Source: Caulobacteraceae bacterium (GTDB lineage: Bacteria > Pseudomonadota > Alphaproteobacteria > Caulobacterales > Caulobacteraceae). Taken from it: 64,000 bases of DNA. The position numbers were made by a program, and so were the translations under genes. Below are positions 1 to 9,497 of the stretch, in pieces (within the stretch, counting starts at the first letter, position 1; each line of letters opens with the position of its first letter). Location: assembly GCA_025450315.1 (NCBI GenBank), contig JANWHQ010000091.1, positions 1 to 64,000 on the forward strand. Reading direction: 5' to 3'. The notes beneath the pieces are model-generated. The model was not told where the DNA came from. It saw only the letters and a list, made by a program, of their open reading frames with translations, and made no database searches.

Positions 1-473
1 GGCTGGAAGACCTCCTCGGCCAGGGCGTTGGCGCGCGCCGCGCTCAGGGCGACGTTCAAACCCTGGCGCAGACCGAAGGCCGCAATCCAGAAGAAGCCGA
101 TCGGAACCAGGGTGAAGATCGCCAGAAGCGCCAGCCGGTAGGGCTGCAGCTCCACCGAGCCCAGCGGGAACTGGTAGCCGACGGCGTAGACCGAGGTCAT
201 CGCCCAGAGCACCGAGGCGGCCGCGGCCAGGCCATAGATCAGTCGCGTCGAGGGCCCCTTGGGCGCGGGCAGGCTGGAGGGCGCGGGCAGCGCCTTGGGC
301 GAGAGCGGCGGCTCGGACTCGTTGACGGCCGGCACCGGCGGGGCGGCGTCCGCCTCGACCAGCTCGACCAGGGGAAGTTCGAAATCCTCGTCGATCGCGG
401 CCTCGGGGCCGGCGACGGCCTGGGCGCCCTCGTTCGGCGAGAAATCCAGCGGCTCGCGCTTGTCGCTCTTCAT
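1..473 (-). CDS. Predicted inner-membrane protein, partial at window edge; acidic/proline-rich N-terminus then two TM segments (TipN-like polarity factor possible)
   Basis: Manual minus-strand translation MKSDKREPLDFSPNEGAQ...STRLIYGLAAAASVLWAMTSVYAVGYQFP...LALLAIFTLVPIGFFWIAAFGLRQG...; ATG at 473, open to window edge. Confidence 0.6.
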   Translation of the reverse strand, partial: MKSDKREPLDFSPNEGAQAVAGPEAAIDEDFELPLVELVEADAAPPVPAVNESEPPLSPKALPAPSSLPAPKGPSTRLIYGLAAAASVLWAMTSVYAVGYQFPLGSVELQPYRLALLAIFTLVPIGFFWIAAFGLRQGLNVALSAARANALAEEVFQ

Positions 474-600
474 CCGCGGCCAGGTCCTTGGGAGGAAGGT
501 GTGCGCCCCGCACGCGCGGTCCGCCCGCCGCCTCGCACGTCTGGGTGAAGCCTACCCAATATGGCCCGATGCGCAAAGACGCTTACCGGTCGCGGACGGT

Positions 601-795
601 TTAGGCGCGACGAACGTCCTTAGCCAGCGGCGCGGGGGCGGGGCGGACGGTCCTGGGGCGGACATAGGCGATGCGATGGACGGCGGGGGCGGCCTTGGCG
701 CAGGGCGCGTCCTTCAGGGCCACGCCGAAGTGGGCGAAAGCCGTCACCGCCATCGCCAGCACGAAGCTCTCCAGCGATTGGATGACCGCCTGCAT
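601..795 (-). CDS. Small hypothetical protein (64 aa)
   Basis: ORF with hydrophobic N-terminal stretch; no family recognised. Confidence 0.35.
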   Translation of the reverse strand: MQAVIQSLESFVLAMAVTAFAHFGVALKDAPCAKAAPAVHRIAYVRPRTVRPAPAPLAKDVRRA

Positions 796-887
796 CCCAA
801 TCCCCCAGGATCGGGCGCCTTATCCGCCCGGCATGGCGCCGCGGCAAGACGTCTCAGCATGAACTTTCGGTCATGTTCGGCGGGGCG

Positions 888-1532
888 TCAGGGGGTCAGG
901 GGAACCAGCAGCAAGTAGCCGTTGACCACCAGCGCCAGGCCGCCGCAGCCCAGCAGCCCCGCCGCCCAGAGCAGCGGCCGCGACAGGGCCAGGATCGACA
1001 CCGACCCCAGCACGACGGCCAGCTGCAGCAGCATCTGGGCGAAGTCGAAGGACTCGTTGCGCTCGCCGGCGCGATCGCGGGCTTCCTCGAGCCGTCTGGC
1101 CTGGGCCTGCATCTGCTTCTTGCCATCCTTGCCGGGCTCGTCCTCGTAGCGGGCGATGGTCTTCTCGTAGGACTTCAGGTCCGCCGTCGCGGCGGCGCGC
1201 TGGGCGTCGGTGAGGGCGGCTGAGGTCAGCTCGCGCTTCAATCCGTCGGCGGCCAGGCGGTATTCGGTCTGGCGCACGTTCTTGGCCTGATACAGGGCCC
1301 AGCCGTCGCTGGCGCGGATGTTGGAGTTGACCATCCGGTTCTTGGCGTCGTCGCCGCCCAGCTCGCACACGGCCAGGATCGCCGCAAGGATGGCGATGGT
1401 CAGGGCGGCGCGATTGCGGAACCGCTCCTTGGCCTCGTGGTCCTCGGCCTTGATCTCGTGTTCGCGCAAGGCCTCGCGATGCCGCTCGTCGGCGCTCTCC
1501 CTGATCTGATCGGCGACTTCAGCGGCGTCCAT
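888..1532 (-). CDS. DUF4337-like membrane protein
   Basis: N-terminal charged helix, TM (AALTIAILAAILAV), C-terminal TM pair; typical DUF4337 layout. Confidence 0.75.
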   Translation of the reverse strand: MDAAEVADQIRESADERHREALREHEIKAEDHEAKERFRNRAALTIAILAAILAVCELGGDDAKNRMVNSNIRASDGWALYQAKNVRQTEYRLAADGLKRELTSAALTDAQRAAATADLKSYEKTIARYEDEPGKDGKKQMQAQARRLEEARDRAGERNESFDFAQMLLQLAVVLGSVSILALSRPLLWAAGLLGCGGLALVVNGYLLLVPLTP

Positions 1533-1743
1533 CTCGAGGCTCCGTCGTCATGTTCCGGGGCGGCTAATGTGGCGAGGCTGACAGGCTTGACAATAGACGG
1601 CGGCCTCGCGCCGCATCGATGGCTGACGCCGCCCAGGCGCCGGCGGGCCGCGCCGCGTCGCCGAACTTCCGAGATCGGATCGCAAGCAGGCTTGCCCCAG
1701 CCCGGTTCCATGTGAACACTTGCGCCGGTCAAGGGAAACGCCA

Positions 1744-2328
1744 ATGGCTCACAGCACTCATCGCGCAATGCGCGCCGTCATCGCCATCGCCGCCCTGGCG
1801 GCCGCGGGGTCCGCCGCCGCCCAGGAGGCGCCCCGCTGGGTGGTCGACCCGGCCCATTCCACCCTGGCGTTCGAAAGCTCGGCGGAGGGCGCGGCCTTCG
1901 AGGGGCGTTTCGACCACTGGACAGCGGACATCCACTTCGACCCCAAGGCGTTGGCCAACTCCAAGGTGACGGTCGAGGTCGACACGGGGTCGGTGATGAC
2001 CGGCGATTCCGGACGCGACCAGACGGCCCAGAGCGGCGACTGGTTCTTCTCGTCGATGTTCCCCAAGGCGGTCTTCGTCAGCCGCTCGATCAAGGATCTG
2101 GGCGGCGGAAAGTACGAGGCCGACGGCGATCTGACCTTGCGCGACAAGACCGAACCCCTGGCCTTGCCCTTCACCCTGACCATCAAGGGCGACGAGGCGG
2201 ACATGCACAGCGAGGTGGATGTCGACCGCAGCGTCTGGAGCTTCGGTTCGGGCGAATACGGCGGAGCCGACATCGTGCCCTTGAAGGTGGGCCTGAAGGT
2301 CGACGTGGTGGCGCACCTGGCGAAGTAG
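1744..2328 (+). CDS. YceI family protein (secreted)
   Basis: Signal peptide, WVVDPAHSTLAFESSAEGAAFEGRFDHWTADIHFDP YceI signature. Confidence 0.9.
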   Translation: MAHSTHRAMRAVIAIAALAAAGSAAAQEAPRWVVDPAHSTLAFESSAEGAAFEGRFDHWTADIHFDPKALANSKVTVEVDTGSVMTGDSGRDQTAQSGDWFFSSMFPKAVFVSRSIKDLGGGKYEADGDLTLRDKTEPLALPFTLTIKGDEADMHSEVDVDRSVWSFGSGEYGGADIVPLKVGLKVDVVAHLAK

Positions 2329-2371
2329 ACGTTCCGCCCGTCCTCGCCGGGACGAGCGGGGTATCGGGACC

Positions 2372-2851
2372 TCAGTCCTCGAGCTCGCCGGCGGCGCTCT
2401 GCAGGTAGGTCTGCTCGCCCAGCGACTTCAAAAGGCTGAGCTGGGTCTCGAGGAAGTCGATGTGCTCCTCGGTGTCGGTCAGGATATCGGTCAGCACCTC
2501 GCGGCTGACGAAGTCCTGGGCCGCCTCGCATTCGGCCACGCCCAGGATCAGGGTGGTTCGCCCCGCGGTCTCCAGCGCCAGGTCCGATCCCAGCATCTCG
2601 GCCACGGTTTCGCCGATCGCCAGCTTGCGCAGGTCCTGCAGGTTGGGCAGGCCGTCCAGGAAGAGGATGCGCTTGATCAGCTTGTCGGCGTGACGCATCT
2701 CGCCGATGGACTCGTCGTAGACGATCTTGCCGAGCCGGCGGAAACCCCAGTTCTGCAGCATGCGCGCGTGCAGGAAGTACTGGTTGACCGAGGTGAGCTC
2801 GTTGGTGAGGACCTCGTTCAGACGCCGGATAATGGCTCGGTCGCCCTGCAT
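2372..2851 (-). CDS. bfr: Bacterioferritin
   Basis: [59 protein letters not shown]. Confidence 0.95.
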   Translation of the reverse strand: MQGDRAIIRRLNEVLTNELTSVNQYFLHARMLQNWGFRRLGKIVYDESIGEMRHADKLIKRILFLDGLPNLQDLRKLAIGETVAEMLGSDLALETAGRTTLILGVAECEAAQDFVSREVLTDILTDTEEHIDFLETQLSLLKSLGEQTYLQSAAGELED

Positions 2852-2861
2852 GGTCCGCCTC

Positions 2862-3047
2862 CTACTCGGCGGCGAACCTCAACGCATCTCGCGTTTCCTC
2901 GATCATCCGCCGCATGTCGCAAACGCATTTGGCGCATCGCGGATGGGCTTGGCAACGACGGAAGATCTCGGCCGGCTTGGTCGCGCCCGCGTCGATCGCC
3001 GCCCGCGCTTCACGCTCGCGGATGCCGTTGCAGTTGCAGACGTACAC
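2862..3047 (-). CDS. bfd: Bacterioferritin-associated ferredoxin ((2Fe-2S)-binding)
   Basis: [11 protein letters not shown]...[14 protein letters not shown] Cys pattern; adjacent to bfr. Confidence 0.9.
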   Translation of the reverse strand: MYVCNCNGIREREARAAIDAGATKPAEIFRRCQAHPRCAKCVCDMRRMIEETRDALRFAAE

Positions 3048-3093
3048 GAGGCCCTCCGACCTGACCCTCTGTATTTAGCGATCCCGAATGGGA

Positions 3094-3110
3094 TTGCAAC
3101 TCATTCGCAA
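3094..3110. promoter_or_regulatory. Putative Fur box upstream of bfd-bfr
   Basis: TTGCAACTCATTCGCAA, near-palindromic alphaproteobacterial Fur-like site. Confidence 0.65.
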
Positions 3111-3125
3111 CTGATTGGTCAAGCC

Positions 3126-4244
3126 TCAGGCCGCGCGCCTGGCCTTCGCCAGCCGGAAAAGGCCGCTCCAGAAGTCGCGGTAGTCGCGCCAGATGTCGGG
3201 CGCGATCCAGGCGCCGTGCCGGTAGGGCGTGGCCACGCCAATCTTCATCGGCAGGCCGGGCGCCTCACGCCAGGTGCCGAACAGGTGGTCCCAGACCGGT
3301 ATGAAGCCGAGGTTGACCGGCAGCCGGTTCAGGCAGTGGTGCAGGCGGTGGTGCACCGGCGACTGCACGATCCAGCGGCCGGCCCAGCCGAAGTCGGACT
3401 CGATGCGCGAATGGATCACCAGCCGGATCGTCATCACCAGGATGCCGACGTCCGCGAGCGCCTCCGGCGCCGAACCCAGGAGCAGGCCGGGCAGGGTGGT
3501 CCCGATCACGGCCGTGAACGCCGCCGGGTGGGTGCGCGCGGCGGTCAACACCGAGAAGGCGTCGGCCGCGTGGTGAAAGCGGTGCAGCGGCCAGAACGCC
3601 CGCGAATGGTCCAGCCGGTGGCTCCAGTAGTCGAACAGCGAATAGACCAGGAAGAGGATGATGGTCTGCAGCGCCAGCGGCTCGGAGGCGATGCTGATGT
3701 CGAAGCCGGTGACGCGTCCGATGGCCTGCCTCAGCCACTCGCCCGAAACCAGGACGATGCCCAGGCTCATGGCCGCCGAGATCAGGGTCATGGGCGGCAG
3801 GAGGCCCGCGAGAAAGCAGGCGAGGTCCGAGCGGCCCGATGCGGTGCGCTCGACCAGCAGATGACGCACCGAACTGCCGCGCCAGCCCATCCAGAGGTAC
3901 TCCAGGAAGAAGACGCCCGGCGCCAGGATGCCGGCGACCACCAGCCGCTCGCCAATTCTCCGGTGCAGCTGCGAGGCCACGTGGGCCTTGCCGAACAGGT
4001 GCAGGGTCACGGTGTCGGGCGCCAGGCGCTGCAACGCCCACCACGAAGCCGCCAGAAGCGCCAGATAGCCGGCGACGGTGGCCAGGGCGAGGGGATGCAG
4101 CAGCCGCGCGAGGGTCCGGCTGGCCGGTTTTGGGATGTTCGCGTTCCGCGAAGACCCGTGTTGGCACACGTCCACTAGGCCACGCCCCCTTCGCCGCCGG
4201 CTCTGGCTGGGACCGGCAGCAAGGCTCGGACCAGTCCGCCGCAA
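3126..4244 (-). CDS. Sterol desaturase / fatty acid hydroxylase superfamily protein (start uncertain)
   Basis: Histidine motifs SHRLDHS, HRFHHAAD, HHRLHHCLN; several TM segments. Confidence 0.85.
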   Translation of the reverse strand: MRRTGPSLAAGPSQSRRRRGRGLVDVCQHGSSRNANIPKPASRTLARLLHPLALATVAGYLALLAASWWALQRLAPDTVTLHLFGKAHVASQLHRRIGERLVVAGILAPGVFFLEYLWMGWRGSSVRHLLVERTASGRSDLACFLAGLLPPMTLISAAMSLGIVLVSGEWLRQAIGRVTGFDISIASEPLALQTIILFLVYSLFDYWSHRLDHSRAFWPLHRFHHAADAFSVLTAARTHPAAFTAVIGTTLPGLLLGSAPEALADVGILVMTIRLVIHSRIESDFGWAGRWIVQSPVHHRLHHCLNRLPVNLGFIPVWDHLFGTWREAPGLPMKIGVATPYRHGAWIAPDIWRDYRDFWSGLFRLAKARRAA

Positions 4245-4261
4245 GAACCTGGGCGGCGAGT

Positions 4262-4277
4262 TTGCAAATCATTCTCA
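4262..4277. promoter_or_regulatory. Putative Fur box between sterol desaturase and TonB receptor
   Basis: TTGCAAATCATTCTCA. Confidence 0.5.
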
Positions 4278-4316
4278 GTCGCCTTGACTCCGGCCCCGGC
4301 CGCGCTAGACCTGCTC

Positions 4317-4333
4317 TTGAGAATTATTCGCAA
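4317..4333. promoter_or_regulatory. Putative Fur box upstream of TonB receptor
   Basis: TTGAGAATTATTCGCAA. Confidence 0.65.
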
Positions 4334-4350
4334 CAGTGATGGAGGGGGTC

Positions 4351-6486
4351 ATGGGCGGCTCGGCTTCGGCGCATGGGCGCACCTGGAAGCGGCGCAAGCC
4401 GGCGGGACTTGAGATCGCGGCCGCCTGCCTGGCGTCGGCCGGCGGTCACGCCGCCCTGGCCGACACCGCCACGCCCGACGAGGTCCGGGGCGTGGTGGTC
4501 ACCGCCCGCAAGCCGACGCTGGGCCTCCTCTCCCAGACGTTGCAGAACACCGCCCAGACCATCAACGTCATCCCCCAGGTGCTGATGCAGGAGCAGGGCC
4601 TGGCCAACCTGCAGCAGGCCCTGAAGAACATTCCCGGCGTCACCCTGAACGCCGGCGAGGGCGGGGCGCACGGCGACACGGTGAACCTGCGCGGTTTCCC
4701 GGCCAACGACGACATCTTCCTGGATGGCCTGCGCGACACCGGATACTACACCCGCGACACCTTCGATCTGGACGCCATCGAGGTCTACAAGGGCCCCGCA
4801 TCGACCCTGTTCGGCCGCGGATCCACCGGCGGGGTGATCAACCAGGTCTCCAAGCTGCCGTTCATGACCGACCAGGAGTCGGGGGTCGTCCAGGGCGGGA
4901 CCAACGACCAGGTCCGCGCCACCGCCGACGTCAATCACGTGCTGGGCGACGGGGCGGCGGTGCGGCTGAACGGCATGATCGACCACGAGAGCGTCGCCGG
5001 CCGGCCCTTCGACCGCAACCGCCGCTGGGGCGTGGCGCCCAGCGTGGAAGCCGGCATGGGCGGCCCCACCACCTTCACCCTGAACTACCTGCACCAGCAC
5101 GAGGACAATGTGCCTGACCCCGGCACGCCGTTCGCGGGTTCGGCTCCGGCTCGGGTTCCGCACGACGCCTATTACGGCCTGCCGTCCGACGACCGCACCA
5201 AGGCCGATGTCGACGTGCTGACGCTGAAGCTGGCGCACGACTTCTCCGGCCGCCTGAGGGCGAGCCAGACCGTCCGATATGGCGACTACGCCTTCGTCTC
5301 GCGCATCACCGAGCCGCACTTCGGCACGACCGCCCCCCTGGCCGGCGCGCCCCTGGGCTCGATCCTGGTCTATCGCGACCGGCCCGGCGTGGACGGCGGG
5401 GTGCAGACCGCGATGAGCGACACCGAGCTCAGCTACCGGCTCGAGACCGGCCCCCTGTCCCACACCCTGGTCGCGGGCATGGAGCTGGACCAGGAGACCG
5501 CGTCCCTGACCCGTTACGCCAACCAGCTGAACAGCATCGCGCCGACGCCGCTCCTGTCGCCCGATCCGTTCGAGAACTTCCCCGGGACCCAGACCACCGT
5601 CACCCAGCGGCCGGTGGTCACCGCCCGCGCGGCCAGCTTCCTCCTGGGCGACACCATCGGTCTTGGGAGCCGCTGGACGCTGGAAGGCGCGATCCGCCAC
5701 GACACCTTCACCGCCCGCGACGACGAACCCATCACCCATCTGCACCTGGAGCACACCGACCAGGTCTTCACCCCGCGCCTGTCGCTGGTGTTCCGGCCCG
5801 GGAAGGACGTCAGCCTCTATGCCGCCTACGGGACTTCCTACGATCCCTCCGCCGAGAACCTGACCCTGTCGGCCACGACGGCCAATCTGTCGCCCGAGCG
5901 CGACCACACCTACGAAGTGGGCGCCAAGGCCGCGGTGCTGAACGGCAAGCTGGCCCTGACCGGCGCGGTCTTCCGAACCGAGATGGTCAACGCCCGCGTC
6001 ACCGACCCGGTCAGCCGGGCGGTCTCGTTGCAGGGCGACCTGCGCGCCCAGGGGGTCGAGGTGCAGGCGGCCGGGCATCTGACCGACAGGATCGAGATCT
6101 ACACCGGCTACACCTACCTGGACGCCCGCACGACCTCGTCGCTGATCGCCAGCCAGGTCGGCCAGCGCCTGCCCAACACAGCGCGCCACCAGGCCAACCT
6201 CTGGACCGTCTACGAGGCCACCCCGCGGCTGACGTTCGGCGCGGGGATCAACCACCTCGGCCGGCGCGCGGCCGACGCTTCGGGCGTGGCCTTTATCCCG
6301 GGCTATGTGACCTTCGACGCCATGGCGTCCTACGCCGTCAGCCCGCACGTCACGGTCCAGCTGAACGCCTACAACCTGGGCGACCGGTTCTACTACGCCA
6401 ACGCCTACTACAGCTCCGCCGTGGAGAACCACGTGGTCCCCGGCCCCGGCCGCACCGTGACCCTGGCGCTCAAGGTCGGCTATTGA
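4351..6486 (+). CDS. TonB-dependent siderophore receptor (Fiu-like)
   Basis: Plug domain QTLQNTAQTINVIPQVLMQEQG...VNLRGFPANDDIFLDGLRD; beta-barrel to terminal aromatic residue; RBS ggaggggg before ATG 4351 (ORF track start GTG 4336 possible). Confidence 0.93.
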   Translation: MGGSASAHGRTWKRRKPAGLEIAAACLASAGGHAALADTATPDEVRGVVVTARKPTLGLLSQTLQNTAQTINVIPQVLMQEQGLANLQQALKNIPGVTLNAGEGGAHGDTVNLRGFPANDDIFLDGLRDTGYYTRDTFDLDAIEVYKGPASTLFGRGSTGGVINQVSKLPFMTDQESGVVQGGTNDQVRATADVNHVLGDGAAVRLNGMIDHESVAGRPFDRNRRWGVAPSVEAGMGGPTTFTLNYLHQHEDNVPDPGTPFAGSAPARVPHDAYYGLPSDDRTKADVDVLTLKLAHDFSGRLRASQTVRYGDYAFVSRITEPHFGTTAPLAGAPLGSILVYRDRPGVDGGVQTAMSDTELSYRLETGPLSHTLVAGMELDQETASLTRYANQLNSIAPTPLLSPDPFENFPGTQTTVTQRPVVTARAASFLLGDTIGLGSRWTLEGAIRHDTFTARDDEPITHLHLEHTDQVFTPRLSLVFRPGKDVSLYAAYGTSYDPSAENLTLSATTANLSPERDHTYEVGAKAAVLNGKLALTGAVFRTEMVNARVTDPVSRAVSLQGDLRAQGVEVQAAGHLTDRIEIYTGYTYLDARTTSSLIASQVGQRLPNTARHQANLWTVYEATPRLTFGAGINHLGRRAADASGVAFIPGYVTFDAMASYAVSPHVTVQLNAYNLGDRFYYANAYYSSAVENHVVPGPGRTVTLALKVGY

Positions 6487-7253
6487 CCGAGGCGGGGTTC
6501 CCGGAGCGTCCCGGCCCGGCCGATCTGATGCTGGGCGCCCTGGTGGCCATGGCGACCGAGGCCCAGGCCCGGCTGCTCCAGGATCCCGACCGCGCCGCGC
6601 CCTGGGTCGAGGCCGCCGCCCAGGCGGGCGTGCCCGCCGCCCAGCTGCGCCACGGCCGCTGGCTGCTGGAGCGCGGCGCGGCGGGCCCGGCGCTCGGTCT
6701 TTTTCTGCGCGCGGCCCGTACGGGCGACGCCGACGCCTGGAACATGGTCGGCCGCTGCCTGCAGAACGGCTGGGGGGTGGCGCCCGACGCTCGGCGGGCG
6801 GCGCGCTGGTACCTGAGGGCGGCCCGGGCCGGCCACGCCTGGGGCCAGTACAACGTCGGACATCTTCTGCTCGATGGCGTGGGCGTGTCCCAGGATCTCG
6901 GCGCGGCCTACCGCTGGTATCTCAGGGCGGCCGAACAGGGACATCCGCGCGCGATGAACCTGGTGGCGCGGTGCCTGGAGCAGGGCTGGGGCGCGGTTCC
7001 CGATCCGGCCGCCGCGCGGGGCTGGCTGCGCCGCTCGGCCGCGGCGGGCTACTTCCGCGGCCAGTTCAACCACGCGACCGTGCTGGTGGGGGAGGGGAGG
7101 CTCGAGGAGGCCGCCCTGCTGGTCGCCGCCGCCCTGGAGGGCGCGCCCGAACCCACCCGCGGGCGCATGGCCCGGATGCTGGCCTCGCGGCCCGAGCCGG
7201 AACTGGCGCGGCTGGGCCACGCGGCGCCGCGAGAGGCCGGTGCATGCTCCTGA
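6483..7253 (+). CDS. Sel1-like repeat (SLR/TPR) protein
   Basis: Repeated A..WY.RAA..GH..GQYN.G.L...G SLR units; ORF overlaps receptor stop. Confidence 0.88.
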   Translation: MTEAGFPERPGPADLMLGALVAMATEAQARLLQDPDRAAPWVEAAAQAGVPAAQLRHGRWLLERGAAGPALGLFLRAARTGDADAWNMVGRCLQNGWGVAPDARRAARWYLRAARAGHAWGQYNVGHLLLDGVGVSQDLGAAYRWYLRAAEQGHPRAMNLVARCLEQGWGAVPDPAAARGWLRRSAAAGYFRGQFNHATVLVGEGRLEEAALLVAAALEGAPEPTRGRMARMLASRPEPELARLGHAAPREAGACS

Positions 7254-7927
7254 CCCTGCCGGGGGTGCTGAGCCCCGAGGAGGCCGCCGCCTGCCGCAAG
7301 ACCTTGCTGGACGCCCGATGGGATGACGGCCGGATCACCGCCGGCGCCCAGTCCGCCCTGGTCAAGGCCAACCTGCAGCTCCCCGAGGACGCGCCCGCGG
7401 CCCGCCAGCTCGGCGAGCTGATCCTGGAGCGCCTGGGCCGCCATGCCGCCTTCCTGGCCGCCGCCCTGCCACAGCGCGTCTTCCCGCCGCTGTTCAACCG
7501 CTACGAGGCGGGCATGGGCTTCGGCGACCACATCGACAACGCCGTGCGCATCGGCGGCCAGCCGGCGCGGCGCTACCGCACCGATCTGTCCTGCACGCTG
7601 TTCCTGTCGGAGCCCGAGGACTATGACGGCGGCGAGTTGGTGATCGACGGCGCCGGATCCTCCAGCGGCGTGAAACTGGGCGCCGGGGACCTCCTGCTCT
7701 ACGAGGCCTCGACCGTGCACCGGGTGACGCCGGTCGCCCGCGGCGCGCGGCTGGCGGCCTTCTTCTGGGTGCAGTCGATGGTGCGCGACCGCGGCCAGCG
7801 CGAGCTGCTGTTCGATCTCGACGCCTCGATCCGCGGCGCCCGCGCCGCCCTGGGCGACGCGCACCCGGCCGCGGTGCGCCTGACCGGGACCTACCACAAC
7901 CTCATCCGCATGTGGGCCGAGGTCTGA
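7244..7927 (+). CDS. piuC: Fe2+-dependent dioxygenase, PiuC/YbiX (PKHD-type hydroxylase)
   Basis: MLLTLPGVLSPEEAAACRKTLLDARWDDGRITAGAQ, FGDHIDNAV, LFLSEPEDYDGGELVI, STVHRVTPV. Confidence 0.93.
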   Translation: MLLTLPGVLSPEEAAACRKTLLDARWDDGRITAGAQSALVKANLQLPEDAPAARQLGELILERLGRHAAFLAAALPQRVFPPLFNRYEAGMGFGDHIDNAVRIGGQPARRYRTDLSCTLFLSEPEDYDGGELVIDGAGSSSGVKLGAGDLLLYEASTVHRVTPVARGARLAAFFWVQSMVRDRGQRELLFDLDASIRGARAALGDAHPAAVRLTGTYHNLIRMWAEV

Positions 7928-7969
7928 AGGCGGCCGGCTCGCGCCGAGCCCGTCGACTCCGTCCCGCAC

Positions 7970-8962
7970 CTAACGCGCGCTCAGATCGAACCTCAGCAGA
8001 TCGCGCCCGACGATCACCCTGCCCGAATAGAACTTGCGGACCTCCGCCTCTAGACGCTGGGCGGCGTCGGGGGCAGGGCCGATGACGAGGTGGGTCAGGA
8101 TCACCGTCTTCACCCCGGCGGCCGTCGCCATCTTGCCGACCTCCTCCGGGGTCAGATGCTCGCGGCTCATGTGCTCGGCCAGCTCTCCGGCCAGCGGCGT
8201 GGCCCGGGCCGGCCGCGCCGCGCCGCCGCCCGGCAGGAGCACCTCGCTGACCAGCACGTCCGCGCCCTTGGCCAGGCGGGTGACGGCCTCGCTGGGGCCG
8301 GTGTCGCCGGTGAACACCACCGATCCGGCCGGCGTGTCGAACCGGTAGGAAAAGGACATGTCCTTCTTGCCGTCGGGTCCGTAGGAGGGGTGCCCGAAAT
8401 GGGTGTTCTCGACGGCCGTGACCTTCACACGGTCGTCCTGATAGGCGAGGCCGGGGTGATCGATGTCGTGGCCGACGAACATGCCAGCGGCGTCGGGCAG
8501 GCTGGGGATGCCCGCGCGGAAGATCCGTTCCGAAACGCTGAGGTAGTTGATCGCGGCCTTGACCAGGAAGTCGGTGGCCGGCGGGCCGAAGACCTGAACC
8601 GGCGGCTCCGTCCGCCCGCTGAGACCCGTGCCGATCCAGCTGAGGGCGATCAGCGGCTCGAGCCCCGCGGTATGGTCGAGGTGGTGATGGGTGATGAAGA
8701 TGGTGCGGATCGCGGTCACCCGCTCGCCGGCCGCCGCCAGCTGGCGCGCCACCCCGGCGCCGGCGTCGATCAGATAGGGCTTGCCGCCGATGAGGAGCAG
8801 GCTCGCCGGCTCGGAGCGCAACGGATCGGCGGACGGGCCGCCATGCGTGCCCAGCAGTACGATCTCATTGGCCTGGCTCGGCGTCGCCTTGGCCGGCTGC
8901 GCCTGGACCGTTTCGAACATCAGTCCCGCGACCAGCGCGCCGGCAATGAGGAGTTTCAGCAT
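7970..8962 (-). CDS. MBL-fold metallo-hydrolase with signal peptide
   Basis: IFITHHHLDHTAGLEPL, SVVFTGDTGPSEAV; start MLKLLIAGALVAGLMFETVQAQ. Confidence 0.88.
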   Translation of the reverse strand: MLKLLIAGALVAGLMFETVQAQPAKATPSQANEIVLLGTHGGPSADPLRSEPASLLLIGGKPYLIDAGAGVARQLAAAGERVTAIRTIFITHHHLDHTAGLEPLIALSWIGTGLSGRTEPPVQVFGPPATDFLVKAAINYLSVSERIFRAGIPSLPDAAGMFVGHDIDHPGLAYQDDRVKVTAVENTHFGHPSYGPDGKKDMSFSYRFDTPAGSVVFTGDTGPSEAVTRLAKGADVLVSEVLLPGGGAARPARATPLAGELAEHMSREHLTPEEVGKMATAAGVKTVILTHLVIGPAPDAAQRLEAEVRKFYSGRVIVGRDLLRFDLSAR

Positions 8963-9265
8963 CGATTCGTCCCGTCGGTTTCCAGCGCCGTTGCGCGCAC
9001 GGGGCGCGGCCCGTCTGGTGCGGCCATGCCCCGTTTGGCGAACAGCATAGGATGGAACGGGCTGGAATGTGAACCCAATTACACATTCGTCGCTTGGACT
9101 CATCGACGCGCTTTGGGGCGCCCCTGGCGGGGGCCGGCGAAGCAACGGTCGAGCCGCCCCACCTCCGGCCGGAGCCAAAGGAACGACCCGGAGGCGCGCG
9201 GTGCGTAGGATCGGACAATGAGAGGCTTTCGCACAGCGCTGGCCATTGCTGGACAAGCGACCGGC

Positions 9266-9341
9266 TGGCTCCCCGGGTAGGACTCGAACCTACGACAAGT
9301 CGGTTAACAGCCGACTGCTCTACCAGCTGAGCTACCGGGGA
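9266..9341 (-). tRNA. tRNA-Asn (GTT), CCA encoded
   Basis: Minus strand TCCCCGGTAGCTCAGCTGGTAGAGCAGTCGGCTGTTAACCGACTTGTCGTAGGTTCGAGTCCTACCCGGGGAGCCA; cloverleaf folds with GTT anticodon. Confidence 0.96.
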
Positions 9342-9407
9342 TCGGCCTTTGCCGGAGGGGCGCCTATAGACTGAGCGCATGATCCGCGCAAGGCGCGTGT
9401 TTGGCCG

Positions 9408-9436
9408 AAAAAATAGCCCGGCGCGAGGCCGGGCTT
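9408..9436 (-). terminator. Rho-independent terminator
   Basis: Minus strand AAGCCCGGCCTCGCGCCGGGCTATTTTTT. Confidence 0.8.
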
Positions 9437-9476
9437 GAAGGAGTTGGTGATGGTGGGGTGTCTTCGGAGAAGACAT
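9408..9476 (-). ncRNA. Candidate CtrA-controlled small RNA (approx. 65-70 nt)
   Basis: 5' hairpin GTCTTC-TCC-GAAGAC, C-rich linker ACCCCACCATCACCAACTCCTTC, terminator; preceded by TTAA-N7-TTAA. Confidence 0.45.
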
Positions 9477-9497
9477 CGTTAACTTGAGACGAGCCGG

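Noticed and set aside
4324-6432. 702-aa minus-strand ORF opposite the TonB receptor
   Set aside because: Antisense shadow of a clear receptor gene; composition dominated by G/V/D/R/Q from codon-phase bias.
8865-9476. 203-aa minus-strand ORF containing SPVAQLVEQSAVNRLVVGSSPTRGA
   Set aside because: This peptide is the classic translation of a tRNA gene; the ORF simply spans tRNA-Asn and the start of the MBL hydrolase in another frame.
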